DNA from: an uncultured Ardenticatenia bacterium
GTDB taxonomy: Bacteria; Chloroflexota; Anaerolineae; Promineifilales; Promineifilaceae
Direction of reading: 5' to 3'
Assembly: GCA_937858165.1 (NCBI GenBank)
Contig: CALLZA010000723.1
Location: 1-8,740 of the forward strand
Length of the DNA: 8,740 nucleotides
This document shows positions 1 through 6,145 of this stretch, in pieces (the first letter of the stretch is position 1; every line of letters begins with the position of its first letter). The position numbers were made by a program, and so were the translations under genes. The notes under the pieces were generated by a model. The model was given only the letters and a program-made list of their open reading frames with translations, ran no database searches and was not told the origin of the DNA.

Positions 1-152
1 TGCTTTTCTTCTTATTCGTATTGATATTTCTTATTCTCTTTTTGTGTCTCGATGTAGTGTTCTCTGCTATCTCATGTATGTGTTGTGCGTATTTTAGTTT
101 GTTCTTCTGTTACAGCATGTCAACTACTGCTTACTCCTTGTTTTTTTTTTTT
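1..152. other. non-biological noise and poly-T before adapter
   Basis: This stretch is AT- and T-rich, unlike the GC-rich remainder, and ends in a run of twelve T (141-152) that abuts the first base of the Illumina P5 oligonucleotide. Read on the other strand, this is insert, adapter, a poly-A run and then random calls, the usual pattern when an Illumina read runs through a short fragment and past the end of its template. I infer that it is base-calling noise retained by the assembler. Short open frames here have no coding character and should not be annotated. Confidence 0.88.
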
Positions 153-222
153 AATGATACGGCGACCACCGAGATCTACACTAGATCGCTCGTCGGCAGC
201 GTCAGATGTGTATAAGAGACAG
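153..222 (+). other. Illumina Nextera P5 / i5 index / Read 1 transposon-end adapter
   Basis: Three known library pieces follow each other without a mismatch. Bases 153-181 are the P5 flow-cell sequence, beginning AATGATACGGCGACC. Bases 182-189 are TAGATCGC, which I recognise as the Nextera i5 index N501. Bases 190-203 are TCGTCGGCAGCGTC, followed at 204-222 by the 19-base Tn5 mosaic end AGATGTGTATAAGAGACAG. This is an untrimmed adapter and not a natural Tn5 element. Genomic sequence starts at about 223. Confidence 0.99.
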
Positions 223-482
223 CCTATGAGGCCCGCGATCCGGACAAGAGCCAGTTCTACACTTACGAAGCACGCCATCAGCCGCTCGCCCCCGCCTACG
301 AAGCCGAGTTCCGCGCCGACGCCGACGCCTGGGCCTACTGGGCAGCACAGCCGCCCCACTACCGCCGCGGCGCGACCCACTGGGTCATGAGCGCCAAGCG
401 CGAAGAGACGCGCCGCCGCCGGCTGGCGACGCTCATTACCGACTCGGCCGCCAGCCGCTGGATCGCCCTCTACCGCGTGTAG
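223..482 (+). CDS. YdeI/OmpD-associated family protein, C-terminal fragment
   Basis: This frame is open from the adapter junction to a TAG at 480-482 and encodes 85 residues (first full codon at 225). It has no start because the gene is cut at its 5' side by the library end. The fragment has the look of the C-terminal part of the YdeI/OmpD-associated family (bacteriocin-protection, OmdA type). It holds an aromatic-rich FRADADAWAYWAAQPPHYRR segment, then WVMSAKREETRRRRLATLI, and an ending of the type DSAASRW. The tryptophans after the ADA segment and the SAKREETR(x)RRL signature are the family's most conserved stretch. Members are small cytoplasmic proteins, usually about 190-200 residues, so more than half is probably missing. 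Their biochemical role is poorly known; the name comes from links to OmpD and peptide/bacteriocin resistance in enterobacteria and should not be taken as a function here. The stop codon overlaps a strong hairpin. Family assignment is from residue pattern only. Confidence 0.82.
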
Positions 483-504
483 CGCGATCCTCCAGGATCG
501 CGCT
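481..504 (+). terminator. perfect 11-bp inverted repeat at the ydeI-like stop codon
   Basis: AGCGCGATCCT (481-491) and AGGATCGCGCT (494-504) are exact reverse complements separated by two bases; a realistic fold is a 10-bp stem with a TCCA loop. It begins within the TAG stop codon of the upstream gene. There is no T-tract afterwards (CCTTGAACAA), so it is not a textbook intrinsic terminator. It could still end transcription, stabilise the 3' end of the mRNA, or belong to the larger hairpin cluster reaching 548. Confidence 0.5.
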
Positions 505-548
505 CCTTGAACAACTGCGCAAGAGGCGCAATTCTGGAGGATGGCGCC
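481..548. repeat. cluster of nested inverted repeats
   Basis: Besides the 11-bp hairpin at 481-504, there is a second small hairpin, TGCGC (516-520) / GCGCA (526-530) with a 5-base loop. The ATCCTCCAG at 487-495 recurs in inverted orientation as CTGGAGGAT at 534-542, with partial matching beyond it on both sides (GCG...GCGC). The unit can therefore fold either as two side-by-side hairpins or as one long arm enclosing the smaller hairpin. Such compact GC-rich palindromic clusters between genes often belong to dispersed repeat families (REP- or BIME-like), but only one copy is visible here, so that is a guess. Confidence 0.5.
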
Positions 549-560
549 ACACCCGCTACG

Positions 561-589
561 TTGCCAAACCATGCCTCTGCCGCCATAAT
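561..589 (+). promoter_or_regulatory. sigma70-like promoter for the MscS-family gene
   Basis: A -35 box TTGCCA (561-566, 5 of 6 consensus) and a -10 box CATAAT (584-589, 5 of 6) are separated by exactly 17 bases. Transcription would start near 597, about 20 bases before the ATG at 619. This is the best promoter match in the window, and it lies just downstream of the hairpin cluster that ends the previous gene, so the channel gene is probably transcribed on its own. Confidence 0.55.
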
Positions 590-618
590 CAAGGCCAATC
601 CAACCAACGAAGATACCC

Positions 619-2250
619 ATGCACCCACCAGCCAGCAGCCACACCTGCCGAATCGCGCTCCTTGTCCTGCTGTTGATCGCTCTGGCCGGCCCGGCGGCTG
701 TCCAGGCGCGGCAAGACGATCCAACCCCTATGCCGCTACCCACTCCCCTGGCTGAAGAGGGTGCGCCGGTCGTCGTCAACGGCCGCGAGCTATTCCGCCT
801 CCAAACGCGCGTCGGCTCCATCACCGCCACCGAGCGAGCCGCGCTCGTCGCCGACCACATCAGCCGCCTGGCCAACAATCCTTTCACCGGCGAGCTGACG
901 GTCACAGTGGTGGACACAGAGAACGCGACTGACATCGTCATTGGCGACGAGGTATTGGTGTCGGTCAGCGACGCCGACGCCGCGGCCGAAGGACGCGAAC
1001 GGCAGGAACTGGCCCAGGAGTGGGCGGCGATCATCCAGACGGTCGTCGCCGAGGGGCAGACCAGCGTCGGCGTTTCGGTATTGGGCGCCGGGCTGGGTAT
1101 CACCCTGGCCGTCTTGCTGGCGCTCTTCGTTTTCCTGTGGCTCATCAATCGCTTCGGCAACTGGCTGGTTGATAAGTTAGACCCCTCGACCGAGTCCGGC
1201 CGACTGCCGCCGACGCTCGCCAACTCCGAAATTTACCAGTCGGGTCAGTTCAGCCGCTTCGTGCGCGTCCTACTGCGCCTGTTCAAGGTCATCCTGGCTA
1301 TCTTCCTGATTACCGTTGCCATTCCGATTATCCTGCGCGGCTTTCCCCAGACGCGCGACCTGGGCACGCGCCTCCGCGAGCTTCTATTGTCGCCCCTGGC
1401 CAAGCTATGGGATGGCCTCGTCACCTTCTTGCCTGACCTAGCCTTTGTGCTGGTTCTGGCGGCCTTAACCTGGCTGATCACTCGGCTCATCCGGATCTTC
1501 TTCCGCGAAGTTGAACGAGGCGTGCTCCGCCTGCCTTCGTTTGAACCCGAGTGGGCCAACTTCACCGGGCGCATGATCGCCATCCTGGTCATGATCGCCG
1601 CTGTCATCATCGGCTTTACCTCGCTGCCGATCAGTCAGTTGCCCGTCTTCCAGGGTGTCAGCGCCTTCCTGGCCCTGCTGCTGACGTTGGCCTCCAGTTC
1701 GGCCATCGCCAACATCATTGCCGGCATCATCCTGACCTATACCGGCGCGTTTCGTTTCGGTGAGATCGTCTGCATCCAGACCACGACCGGCGAAGTGGTC
1801 GGCAAATACTTGTTGACGACCCGCGTTCGCACTTTCAAGAACGAGGTCGTATCATTCCCGAACTCGCTGGTCCTCAGCAATTCGGTGACCAACTACAGCA
1901 GGCTGGCGCGCGAGAGTGGGCTGGCGCTCTACACGACGGTGACCATCGGCTACGACGTGCCCTGGCGGCAAGTTCACGAGCTGCTCATCGGCGCAGCGCT
2001 GGACACGCCCGACGTTCTGAAGGAGCCGGCCCCGTTTGTGCTGCAAAAGGCGCTCAATGACTACAATGTCAGCTACGAATTGAACGCGCTGACCCGCAAG
2101 CCGGAGCTGCTGCCGTCTCTCTACTCCGCGCTCCACCGCCACATCCAGGATCGCTTTGCCGCGGCCGGCGTCGAGATCATGTCCCCCACCTATACCGCCC
2201 TGCGCGACGGCAACGACCCGACGCTGCCGCCCGCGGCCAGTGGGGAGTGA
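619..2250 (+). CDS. MscS-family mechanosensitive ion channel with periplasmic N-terminal domain
   Basis: The 543-residue product is a small-conductance mechanosensitive channel family protein, expected in the cytoplasmic membrane to open under tension and release solutes during osmotic downshock. Residues 1-30 look like a signal peptide (hydrophobic core 12-27, likely cleavage after VQA). Residues about 48-145 form a soluble, presumably extracytoplasmic domain. Hydrophobic segments follow near 152-176, 215-239, 272-294, 316-336 and 343-376. The last is the pore-lining helix, rich in small residues (SSSAIANIIAGIILTYTGAF), followed by FGEIVCI, the beta-domain stretch around RTFKNEVVSFPNS (404-416) with SNSVTNYSR, and the C-terminal alpha/beta domain ending SPTYTALRDGN. 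This matches the MscS core; the extra N-terminal half makes it about twice the 286 residues of E. coli MscS. The start at 619 is chosen for the signal peptide; no clear Shine-Dalgarno is seen. The ion or solute preference cannot be read from sequence. Confidence 0.9.
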   Translation: MHPPASSHTCRIALLVLLLIALAGPAAVQARQDDPTPMPLPTPLAEEGAPVVVNGRELFRLQTRVGSITATERAALVADHISRLANNPFTGELTVTVVDTENATDIVIGDEVLVSVSDADAAAEGRERQELAQEWAAIIQTVVAEGQTSVGVSVLGAGLGITLAVLLALFVFLWLINRFGNWLVDKLDPSTESGRLPPTLANSEIYQSGQFSRFVRVLLRLFKVILAIFLITVAIPIILRGFPQTRDLGTRLRELLLSPLAKLWDGLVTFLPDLAFVLVLAALTWLITRLIRIFFREVERGVLRLPSFEPEWANFTGRMIAILVMIAAVIIGFTSLPISQLPVFQGVSAFLALLLTLASSSAIANIIAGIILTYTGAFRFGEIVCIQTTTGEVVGKYLLTTRVRTFKNEVVSFPNSLVLSNSVTNYSRLARESGLALYTTVTIGYDVPWRQVHELLIGAALDTPDVLKEPAPFVLQKALNDYNVSYELNALTRKPELLPSLYSALHRHIQDRFAAAGVEIMSPTYTALRDGNDPTLPPAASGE

Positions 2251-2265
2251 TGAGTGACGAGTGAC
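2245..2265. repeat. three tandem heptamers GAGTGAY
   Basis: GAGTGAT (2245-2251) is followed directly by GAGTGAC (2252-2258) and GAGTGAC (2259-2265). The first unit contains the TGA stop codon of the channel gene (2248-2250), so the array begins inside the coding region and runs into the spacer. A second heptamer array lies 44 bases downstream. Confidence 0.75.
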
Positions 2266-2308
2266 AAGCTTCAAACTTCTAGCTGACCAATGACTGACTC
2301 ACTGAATA

Positions 2309-2325
2309 CTGACAACTGACAACTG
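2309..2325. repeat. tandem heptamers CTGACAA before the glucosidase RBS
   Basis: CTGACAA occurs at 2309-2315 and 2316-2322 and continues as CTG at 2323-2325, running straight into the GGAG ribosome binding site (2325-2328) of the glucosidase gene. The neighbouring bases (CTGACCAATGACTGACTCACTGAATACTGACAA spans 2283-2315) are rich in degenerate CTGA units. The same spacer contains the GAGTGAY array. Similar heptamer arrays are known in filamentous cyanobacteria as short tandemly repeated repetitive sequences. Confidence 0.6.
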
Positions 2326-2334
2326 GAGTTCCCC

Positions 2335-3954
2335 ATGCACTGGTGGCAAACCGGCATCATCTATCAAATCTACCCCCGCTCTTTCCAGGATTCGGACGGC
2401 GACGGCGTCGGCGACCTGAACGGCATCCGGCGGCGGCTGGACTATCTCCAGGCGCTCAACGTCGACGCCATCTGGATTTCGCCTATCTTCCCCTCGCCGA
2501 TGCACGACTTCGGCTACGACGTGGCCGACTACTGCGACATCCACCCGCTGTTCGGCACGCTCGATGACTTCGACCGCCTGCTGGCCGAAGCCCACGGCCG
2601 CGGCCTGCGCGTCATTCTCGACCTAGTGCCCAACCATACCTCAGAGGAGCACGCCTGGTTCGTGGAAAGCCGCAGCAGCCGCGACAACCCCAAGCGCGAC
2701 TACTACATCTGGGCCGACCCCGCCCCCGGTGCCGGCCCGCCAGAGACGCGCCGGCCCAATAACTGGGAGACCCACTTCGGCGGCCCCGCCTGGACCTACG
2801 ACGCCCACACCGGCCAGTTCTACATGCACCAGTTCCACCGCAGCCAGCCGGAGCTGAACTATCGCCACCCCGACGTGCTGCCGGCCATGCTCGACAACAT
2901 GCGCTTCTGGCTCGACCGCGGCGTAGACGGCTTCCGCGTCGACGTTATCTGGCTGATGCTGAAGGACGCGGGATTGCGCGACGAGCCGCCCAACCCCGAC
3001 GCCGCGCCCGACGCGCGACCGTTCGACCGCCTCCAGCACATCTACACCGCCGATGTGGACGGCATCCACGACATCGTCCGCCGGATGCGCGCCGTACTCG
3101 ATGAGTACGACGAACGCATGATGGTCGGCGAAATCTATCTACCGCTCGAACGTCTCATGACCTACTACGGCAACGGCGACGAGTGCCACATGCCGTTCAA
3201 CTTCCAGCTCATCAGCCTGCCCTGGAACGCGCGGGCCATTGGCGACTACATCGGCCGCTACGAGGCCGCCCTGCCGCCCGATGGTTGGCCCAACTGGGTG
3301 CTGGGCAACCACGACCAGCACCGCATCGCCACCCGCGTCGGCCCGGCCCAGGCCCGGGTGGCCCAGATGCTGCTGCTGACACTGCGCGGCACGCCGACCT
3401 GCTACTACGGCGACGAGATAGGCATGGTGGACGTGCCCATCCCGTTCGAGGAGTGCATGGATCCGGCCGCGCTCCAGCAGCCGGAGCTGTACCAGGTCTG
3501 GGGCCGCGACCCGGAGCGGACGCCGATGCAGTGGGACGACAGCACCCATGCCGGCTTTGCGCGACAGGGGGCGCGGCCGTGGCTACCGCTGGCCGCCGAC
3601 TACCGCGCCCGTAACGTGGCCGCCCAGGACGGCGACCCTGCCTCTATGCTGGCCCTCTTCCGCCGCCTGACGGCCCTGCGACGAGCCGAACCGGCGCTGA
3701 ACCGGGGGGCGATTGAGTTGGTCGACGTGGGCGTTAAGGACGTGCTGGCCTATCGGCGGACGGCGGCGGGGAGCGATGGGTTTGTGGTGGTGTTGAACCT
3801 GGGTGGCAAGAGCCATACGCTTGACCTGGCGGTGGTGGGCGCGGCGGCCGCAGAGGTCATCCTGTCAACTGACCCCGACCGGCAGGCGGGCGCATTGACC
3901 GAAGCATTTAACTTAGCCGCGCACGAAGGGGTGATATTGCGGCTTGCGGGGTAG
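2335..3954 (+). CDS. GH13 alpha-glucosidase, oligo-1,6-glucosidase type
   Basis: The 539-residue protein belongs to glycoside hydrolase family 13 and should hydrolyse terminal alpha-glucosidic bonds of short oligosaccharides in the cytoplasm, as there is no signal peptide. It starts MHWWQTGIIYQIYPRSFQDS, followed by a metal-binding-type loop DSDGDGVGD (19-27). The conserved regions are visible in order: DLVPNH (96-101), QPELN (171-175), GFRVDV with nucleophile Asp203, GEIYL with acid/base Glu266, and GNHDQHR with the transition-state Asp327. The domain B insertion lies at about 100-170, and a C-terminal beta domain starts near 455. QPELN, close to QPDLN, and the Val204 after the nucleophile point to the oligo-1,6-glucosidase group, which includes isomaltase, dextran glucosidase and trehalulose/sucrose-acting enzymes, so the natural substrate is open. 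GGAG at 2325-2328, 6 bases before the ATG, fixes the start. No transporter or regulator gene adjoins it. Codon use drifts towards G-ending codons over the last 250 bases. Confidence 0.93.
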   Translation: MHWWQTGIIYQIYPRSFQDSDGDGVGDLNGIRRRLDYLQALNVDAIWISPIFPSPMHDFGYDVADYCDIHPLFGTLDDFDRLLAEAHGRGLRVILDLVPNHTSEEHAWFVESRSSRDNPKRDYYIWADPAPGAGPPETRRPNNWETHFGGPAWTYDAHTGQFYMHQFHRSQPELNYRHPDVLPAMLDNMRFWLDRGVDGFRVDVIWLMLKDAGLRDEPPNPDAAPDARPFDRLQHIYTADVDGIHDIVRRMRAVLDEYDERMMVGEIYLPLERLMTYYGNGDECHMPFNFQLISLPWNARAIGDYIGRYEAALPPDGWPNWVLGNHDQHRIATRVGPAQARVAQMLLLTLRGTPTCYYGDEIGMVDVPIPFEECMDPAALQQPELYQVWGRDPERTPMQWDDSTHAGFARQGARPWLPLAADYRARNVAAQDGDPASMLALFRRLTALRRAEPALNRGAIELVDVGVKDVLAYRRTAAGSDGFVVVLNLGGKSHTLDLAVVGAAAAEVILSTDPDRQAGALTEAFNLAAHEGVILRLAG

Positions 3955-3994
3955 AATGCTGAGCTGGCTGGTGGCTGGCGATCCTGGCAACCGG

Positions 3995-5410
3995 CTAGAC
4001 CAACCCCAACAACTCGTCATACTCCGCATAAAACCCCAACACAATCTCATCCGGCTCCGGCACCAGTCCCGCGTCGGTGGCCACGCCGACGGCGACGCTG
4101 CCCGCATAGCTTAGAATACTGATGCCCAGTCCCAGCCGACCGCTCTGTGGCACCCAGAACATCAGGCTGTCGATCGGCTGTCCCGCCAGGTAGAGCGGGA
4201 TGGGCGGGCCGGGGACGTTGGTCAGCACGGCCGTCGCCTTTGTGCCGATGACGCGCACCACCGCGTCCTGCACCGCCTGGGCCGAGAAGCCGACCGCGGC
4301 CAGCACGTCGAGCGACACCGGCGCTTCGGGGCTGCCCTTCAGCGCCTCCATGCGGAAGCGAACCGTGTCCAGTCGCCGACGCTGATCAACGACACTGACC
4401 GGCAGATCGAGGAAGACCAGGCCGAACTTGTTGCCCAGCGCGCCCATCTCGTTCGGGCCGCGCAGGTTGACCGGCACGGCGGCGCGGAAGTCGGCCGGCA
4501 CTTCGCCGCGCGCCTCCAGATAGCGCCGCAGCCCACCGGTGACGGCCGACGTCATCAGGTCGTTGACCGTCCCGCCCGTCGCCCGGCGCATGGCGTTCAC
4601 CTCGCCCAGCGGCAGGGGGCGCGACCAGGCCACGCGCTTGGCCACACCCAGCCGGCCGCGGAAGGGCGTCGGCGGGTCGGGCGCGCGCAGCACCAACTTG
4701 CTCAGCGCATGGGCGTAGTCCGCCCCTTGCTCGGCCAGTTGGCGCGGCCGATCGCTGTTGAGGTACGACTCCAGCCCCTCGATGACCGCCCGCCGCCCCA
4801 CGTCCATGCCCTTGCCGACCATCGTTGCCGTCCGCCACTGGAGGGCCTCCCAACTGCTCAGCCGGCCGGGCGCGGCCTCGTCGTCGCCCACCCCGCTTGC
4901 GGCGGCCATGGGCGGCAGCGCACCGGGAACCATCTCCGTCAGGGCCAGCAGCACGCCCACCAGGGCCATGCCGTCGGCCAGAGCGTGGTGCAGGCGGACG
5001 ATGAGCGCGCCCCCCTCATGCCGTCCGTCCGGGCAGTAACCGTCGACGACGTGCATCTGCCACAGCGGCTTGCTAAAGTCGAGGCCGGTGGACATCAGGT
5101 CGCTAACCAACCGTTGCAACGCCCCCTTGTCACGCGGGTGGGGCAGGCCAACGCAGTGCAAATGCGCGCCGAGGTTAAAGTGGGGGTCCGGCTCCCAGTA
5201 GGCCGGGGCAAAGGGCAACGCCGGGCGCACGACGCGCTGCCGGAAGCGGTCGAATTGCAGCAGCCGGCTCTCGATGAGGGCCCGCAGGTAGGCCATGTCC
5301 AGCGGTCGGGGGAAGGTTAGCACCCCCGTGACCATCATCAAGTTGGTCGGGTCCTCCATCTTCAGCCAGGCGGCGTCGACGTTGGACAGAGGGGTGATGG
5401 GCTTAGACAT
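3995..5410 (-). CDS. wax ester synthase/diacylglycerol acyltransferase (WS/DGAT) family protein
   Basis: The 471-residue product is a bacterial WS/DGAT family acyltransferase, which transfers the acyl group of acyl-CoA to a fatty alcohol or diacylglycerol to make wax ester or triacylglycerol at the inner face of the membrane. The start MSKPITPLSNVDAAWLKMED is typical of the family (S-x-x-D-A-x-W/F). SKPLWQMHVVDG contains the PLW motif (115-117), and the catalytic HHALADG (HHxxxDG) is at 141-147. Further on are TVNDL (281-285), VPVNLRGPNEMGALGNKFG (about 312-330) and TNVPGPPIPLYLAG (397-410), all family hallmarks. The length is normal (about 450-500). The frame is open a further 24 codons upstream, but the ATG at 5410 is chosen because homologues begin there and a plausible promoter lies between the two candidate starts. 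It is convergent with the glucosidase gene (40 bases apart, no clear terminator hairpin). Some family members have other acyl acceptors or little activity, so the lipid made is not certain. Confidence 0.92.
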   Translation of the reverse strand: MSKPITPLSNVDAAWLKMEDPTNLMMVTGVLTFPRPLDMAYLRALIESRLLQFDRFRQRVVRPALPFAPAYWEPDPHFNLGAHLHCVGLPHPRDKGALQRLVSDLMSTGLDFSKPLWQMHVVDGYCPDGRHEGGALIVRLHHALADGMALVGVLLALTEMVPGALPPMAAASGVGDDEAAPGRLSSWEALQWRTATMVGKGMDVGRRAVIEGLESYLNSDRPRQLAEQGADYAHALSKLVLRAPDPPTPFRGRLGVAKRVAWSRPLPLGEVNAMRRATGGTVNDLMTSAVTGGLRRYLEARGEVPADFRAAVPVNLRGPNEMGALGNKFGLVFLDLPVSVVDQRRRLDTVRFRMEALKGSPEAPVSLDVLAAVGFSAQAVQDAVVRVIGTKATAVLTNVPGPPIPLYLAGQPIDSLMFWVPQSGRLGLGISILSYAGSVAVGVATDAGLVPEPDEIVLGFYAEYDELLGLV

Positions 5411-5454
5411 TGCGGCTTCTCGTTGGGCCAAAACTGTGTCGCGGTTGTTCCTTG

Positions 5455-5482
5455 AGTATATGATTGGGGCGACGATTCGCAA
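5455..5482 (-). promoter_or_regulatory. sigma70-like promoter for the WS/DGAT gene
   Basis: On the minus strand, TTGCGA (5477-5482, 4 of 6 for a -35 box) and TATACT (5455-5460, 5 of 6 for a -10 box) are separated by 16 bases. Transcription would begin near 5448, giving a 5' leader of about 38 bases before the ATG at 5410. A start at 5482 would lie upstream of this promoter, which supports the shorter protein. The promoter lies 12 bases after the stop of the RDD gene. Confidence 0.5.
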
Positions 5483-5494
5483 AATGAGGCGGGG

Positions 5495-6145
5495 TCATCT
5501 CCTGAGCGGCTCGCCTGTCTCGTCCCCCTCGGCCGCCAGCCGCACCGCCGCCTCCTGCGCCGCCAGGCGTCGCTGGTTAGATTGGTCGAGCGCCTGCACC
5601 GCGCCTACCAGCCGCTCCTCGTACTGTGCGTCCCACTCGTAGACGACGATCGTCCGGGCCAGCTTGTCGTGCCACGTCTGCCGCCGGTCGTCCACCAGCA
5701 CCCATAGGAAGCCGATGAACAGCGCCAGCCCGGAGACGTAGTAGCTGAGTGCGCGAATCAGCGCCTGAGAAAAGGTAAGCCGGCGGCCGTCTTGCCCCAA
5801 CACGCGCAGCCCCATGAGCGCCTTGCCGACCGTCTTGCCCACCAACAGCCAGGCCGCAATTGAGTAGACGCCGAAGGTCAGAAAGCCGCCGCCAACGGTC
5901 AACAGCCAGCGCCAAGCGCTGCTAATCACCACCGTTTGCGTCGCTTCCGGCCGCGCCCCTGCGGCCGACTCCACGAGCGCGTTGATGCCGAAGAAGTCCA
6001 GCGTCACCCGCGCCATCGTTACAAACAGGAAGGACGCCAGGGCGACGACGAGCACGTCGAGCAGAAAGGCGACGTAGCGGGTGACGAAGCCCGCCGGGTG
6101 GCCGCGCAGCGAGTCAGGGGGGGTGGCCAGGCGCTTAATCTTCAT
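5495..6145 (-). CDS. RDD-family integral membrane protein
   Basis: The 216-residue protein (from the ATG at 6145) has the pattern of the RDD family of multi-pass membrane proteins. A first helix RYVAFLLDVLVVALASFLFVT (about 23-43) has the conserved Arg23 and Asp30. A second (about 77-102, WRWLLTVGGGF...IAAWLLVG) precedes the very typical GKTVGKALMGLRVLGQDG (103-120), and a third (about 136-152) ends in the DD pair of VDDRRQTWHDKLARTIVV. A charged, Glu/Gln/Arg-rich tail of about 45 residues (EWDAQYEERL...) is probably cytoplasmic and helical. The biochemical function of RDD proteins is mostly unknown; a few have been linked to sodium/proton antiport, which is no basis for a call here. The ATG at 6145 is preferred to the one at 6190 because it gives an 11-base overlap with the preceding gene, typical of translational coupling, instead of 56 bases. 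It is the second gene of a two-gene unit. Confidence 0.88.
   Translation of the reverse strand: MKIKRLATPPDSLRGHPAGFVTRYVAFLLDVLVVALASFLFVTMARVTLDFFGINALVESAAGARPEATQTVVISSAWRWLLTVGGGFLTFGVYSIAAWLLVGKTVGKALMGLRVLGQDGRRLTFSQALIRALSYYVSGLALFIGFLWVLVDDRRQTWHDKLARTIVVYEWDAQYEERLVGAVQALDQSNQRRLAAQEAAVRLAAEGDETGEPLRR

Noticed and set aside
204..222. Tn5 mosaic end as evidence of a natural transposon or inserted element.
   Set aside because: It is joined to the index and P5 oligonucleotide with exact library architecture, so it comes from library preparation.
85..390. Open frame with ATG giving a 101-residue product at the left end.
   Set aside because: Its first half is noise and adapter; the genuine frame in 223-482 is a different one, with the YdeI-family pattern.
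120..1223. A 367-codon minus-strand open frame across the left end.
   Set aside because: It is antisense to the MscS-family gene and continues through the hairpin cluster, the ydeI-like fragment and the adapter itself; its composition is that of a shadow of a GC-rich gene and no family features are visible.
3955..3994. Possible bidirectional terminator between the convergent glucosidase and WS/DGAT genes.
   Set aside because: The spacer has repeated GCTGG words, but I found no matching inverted arms or T-tracts on either strand.
4709..5320. A 203-codon plus-strand open frame inside the WS/DGAT gene.
   Set aside because: Antisense shadow; the minus strand carries the complete, motif-rich acyltransferase here.
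6117..6123. Run of seven G as a possible frameshift site in the RDD gene.
   Set aside because: The frame is intact through it (ATPPDSL on the minus strand) and the protein downstream matches the family without a break.
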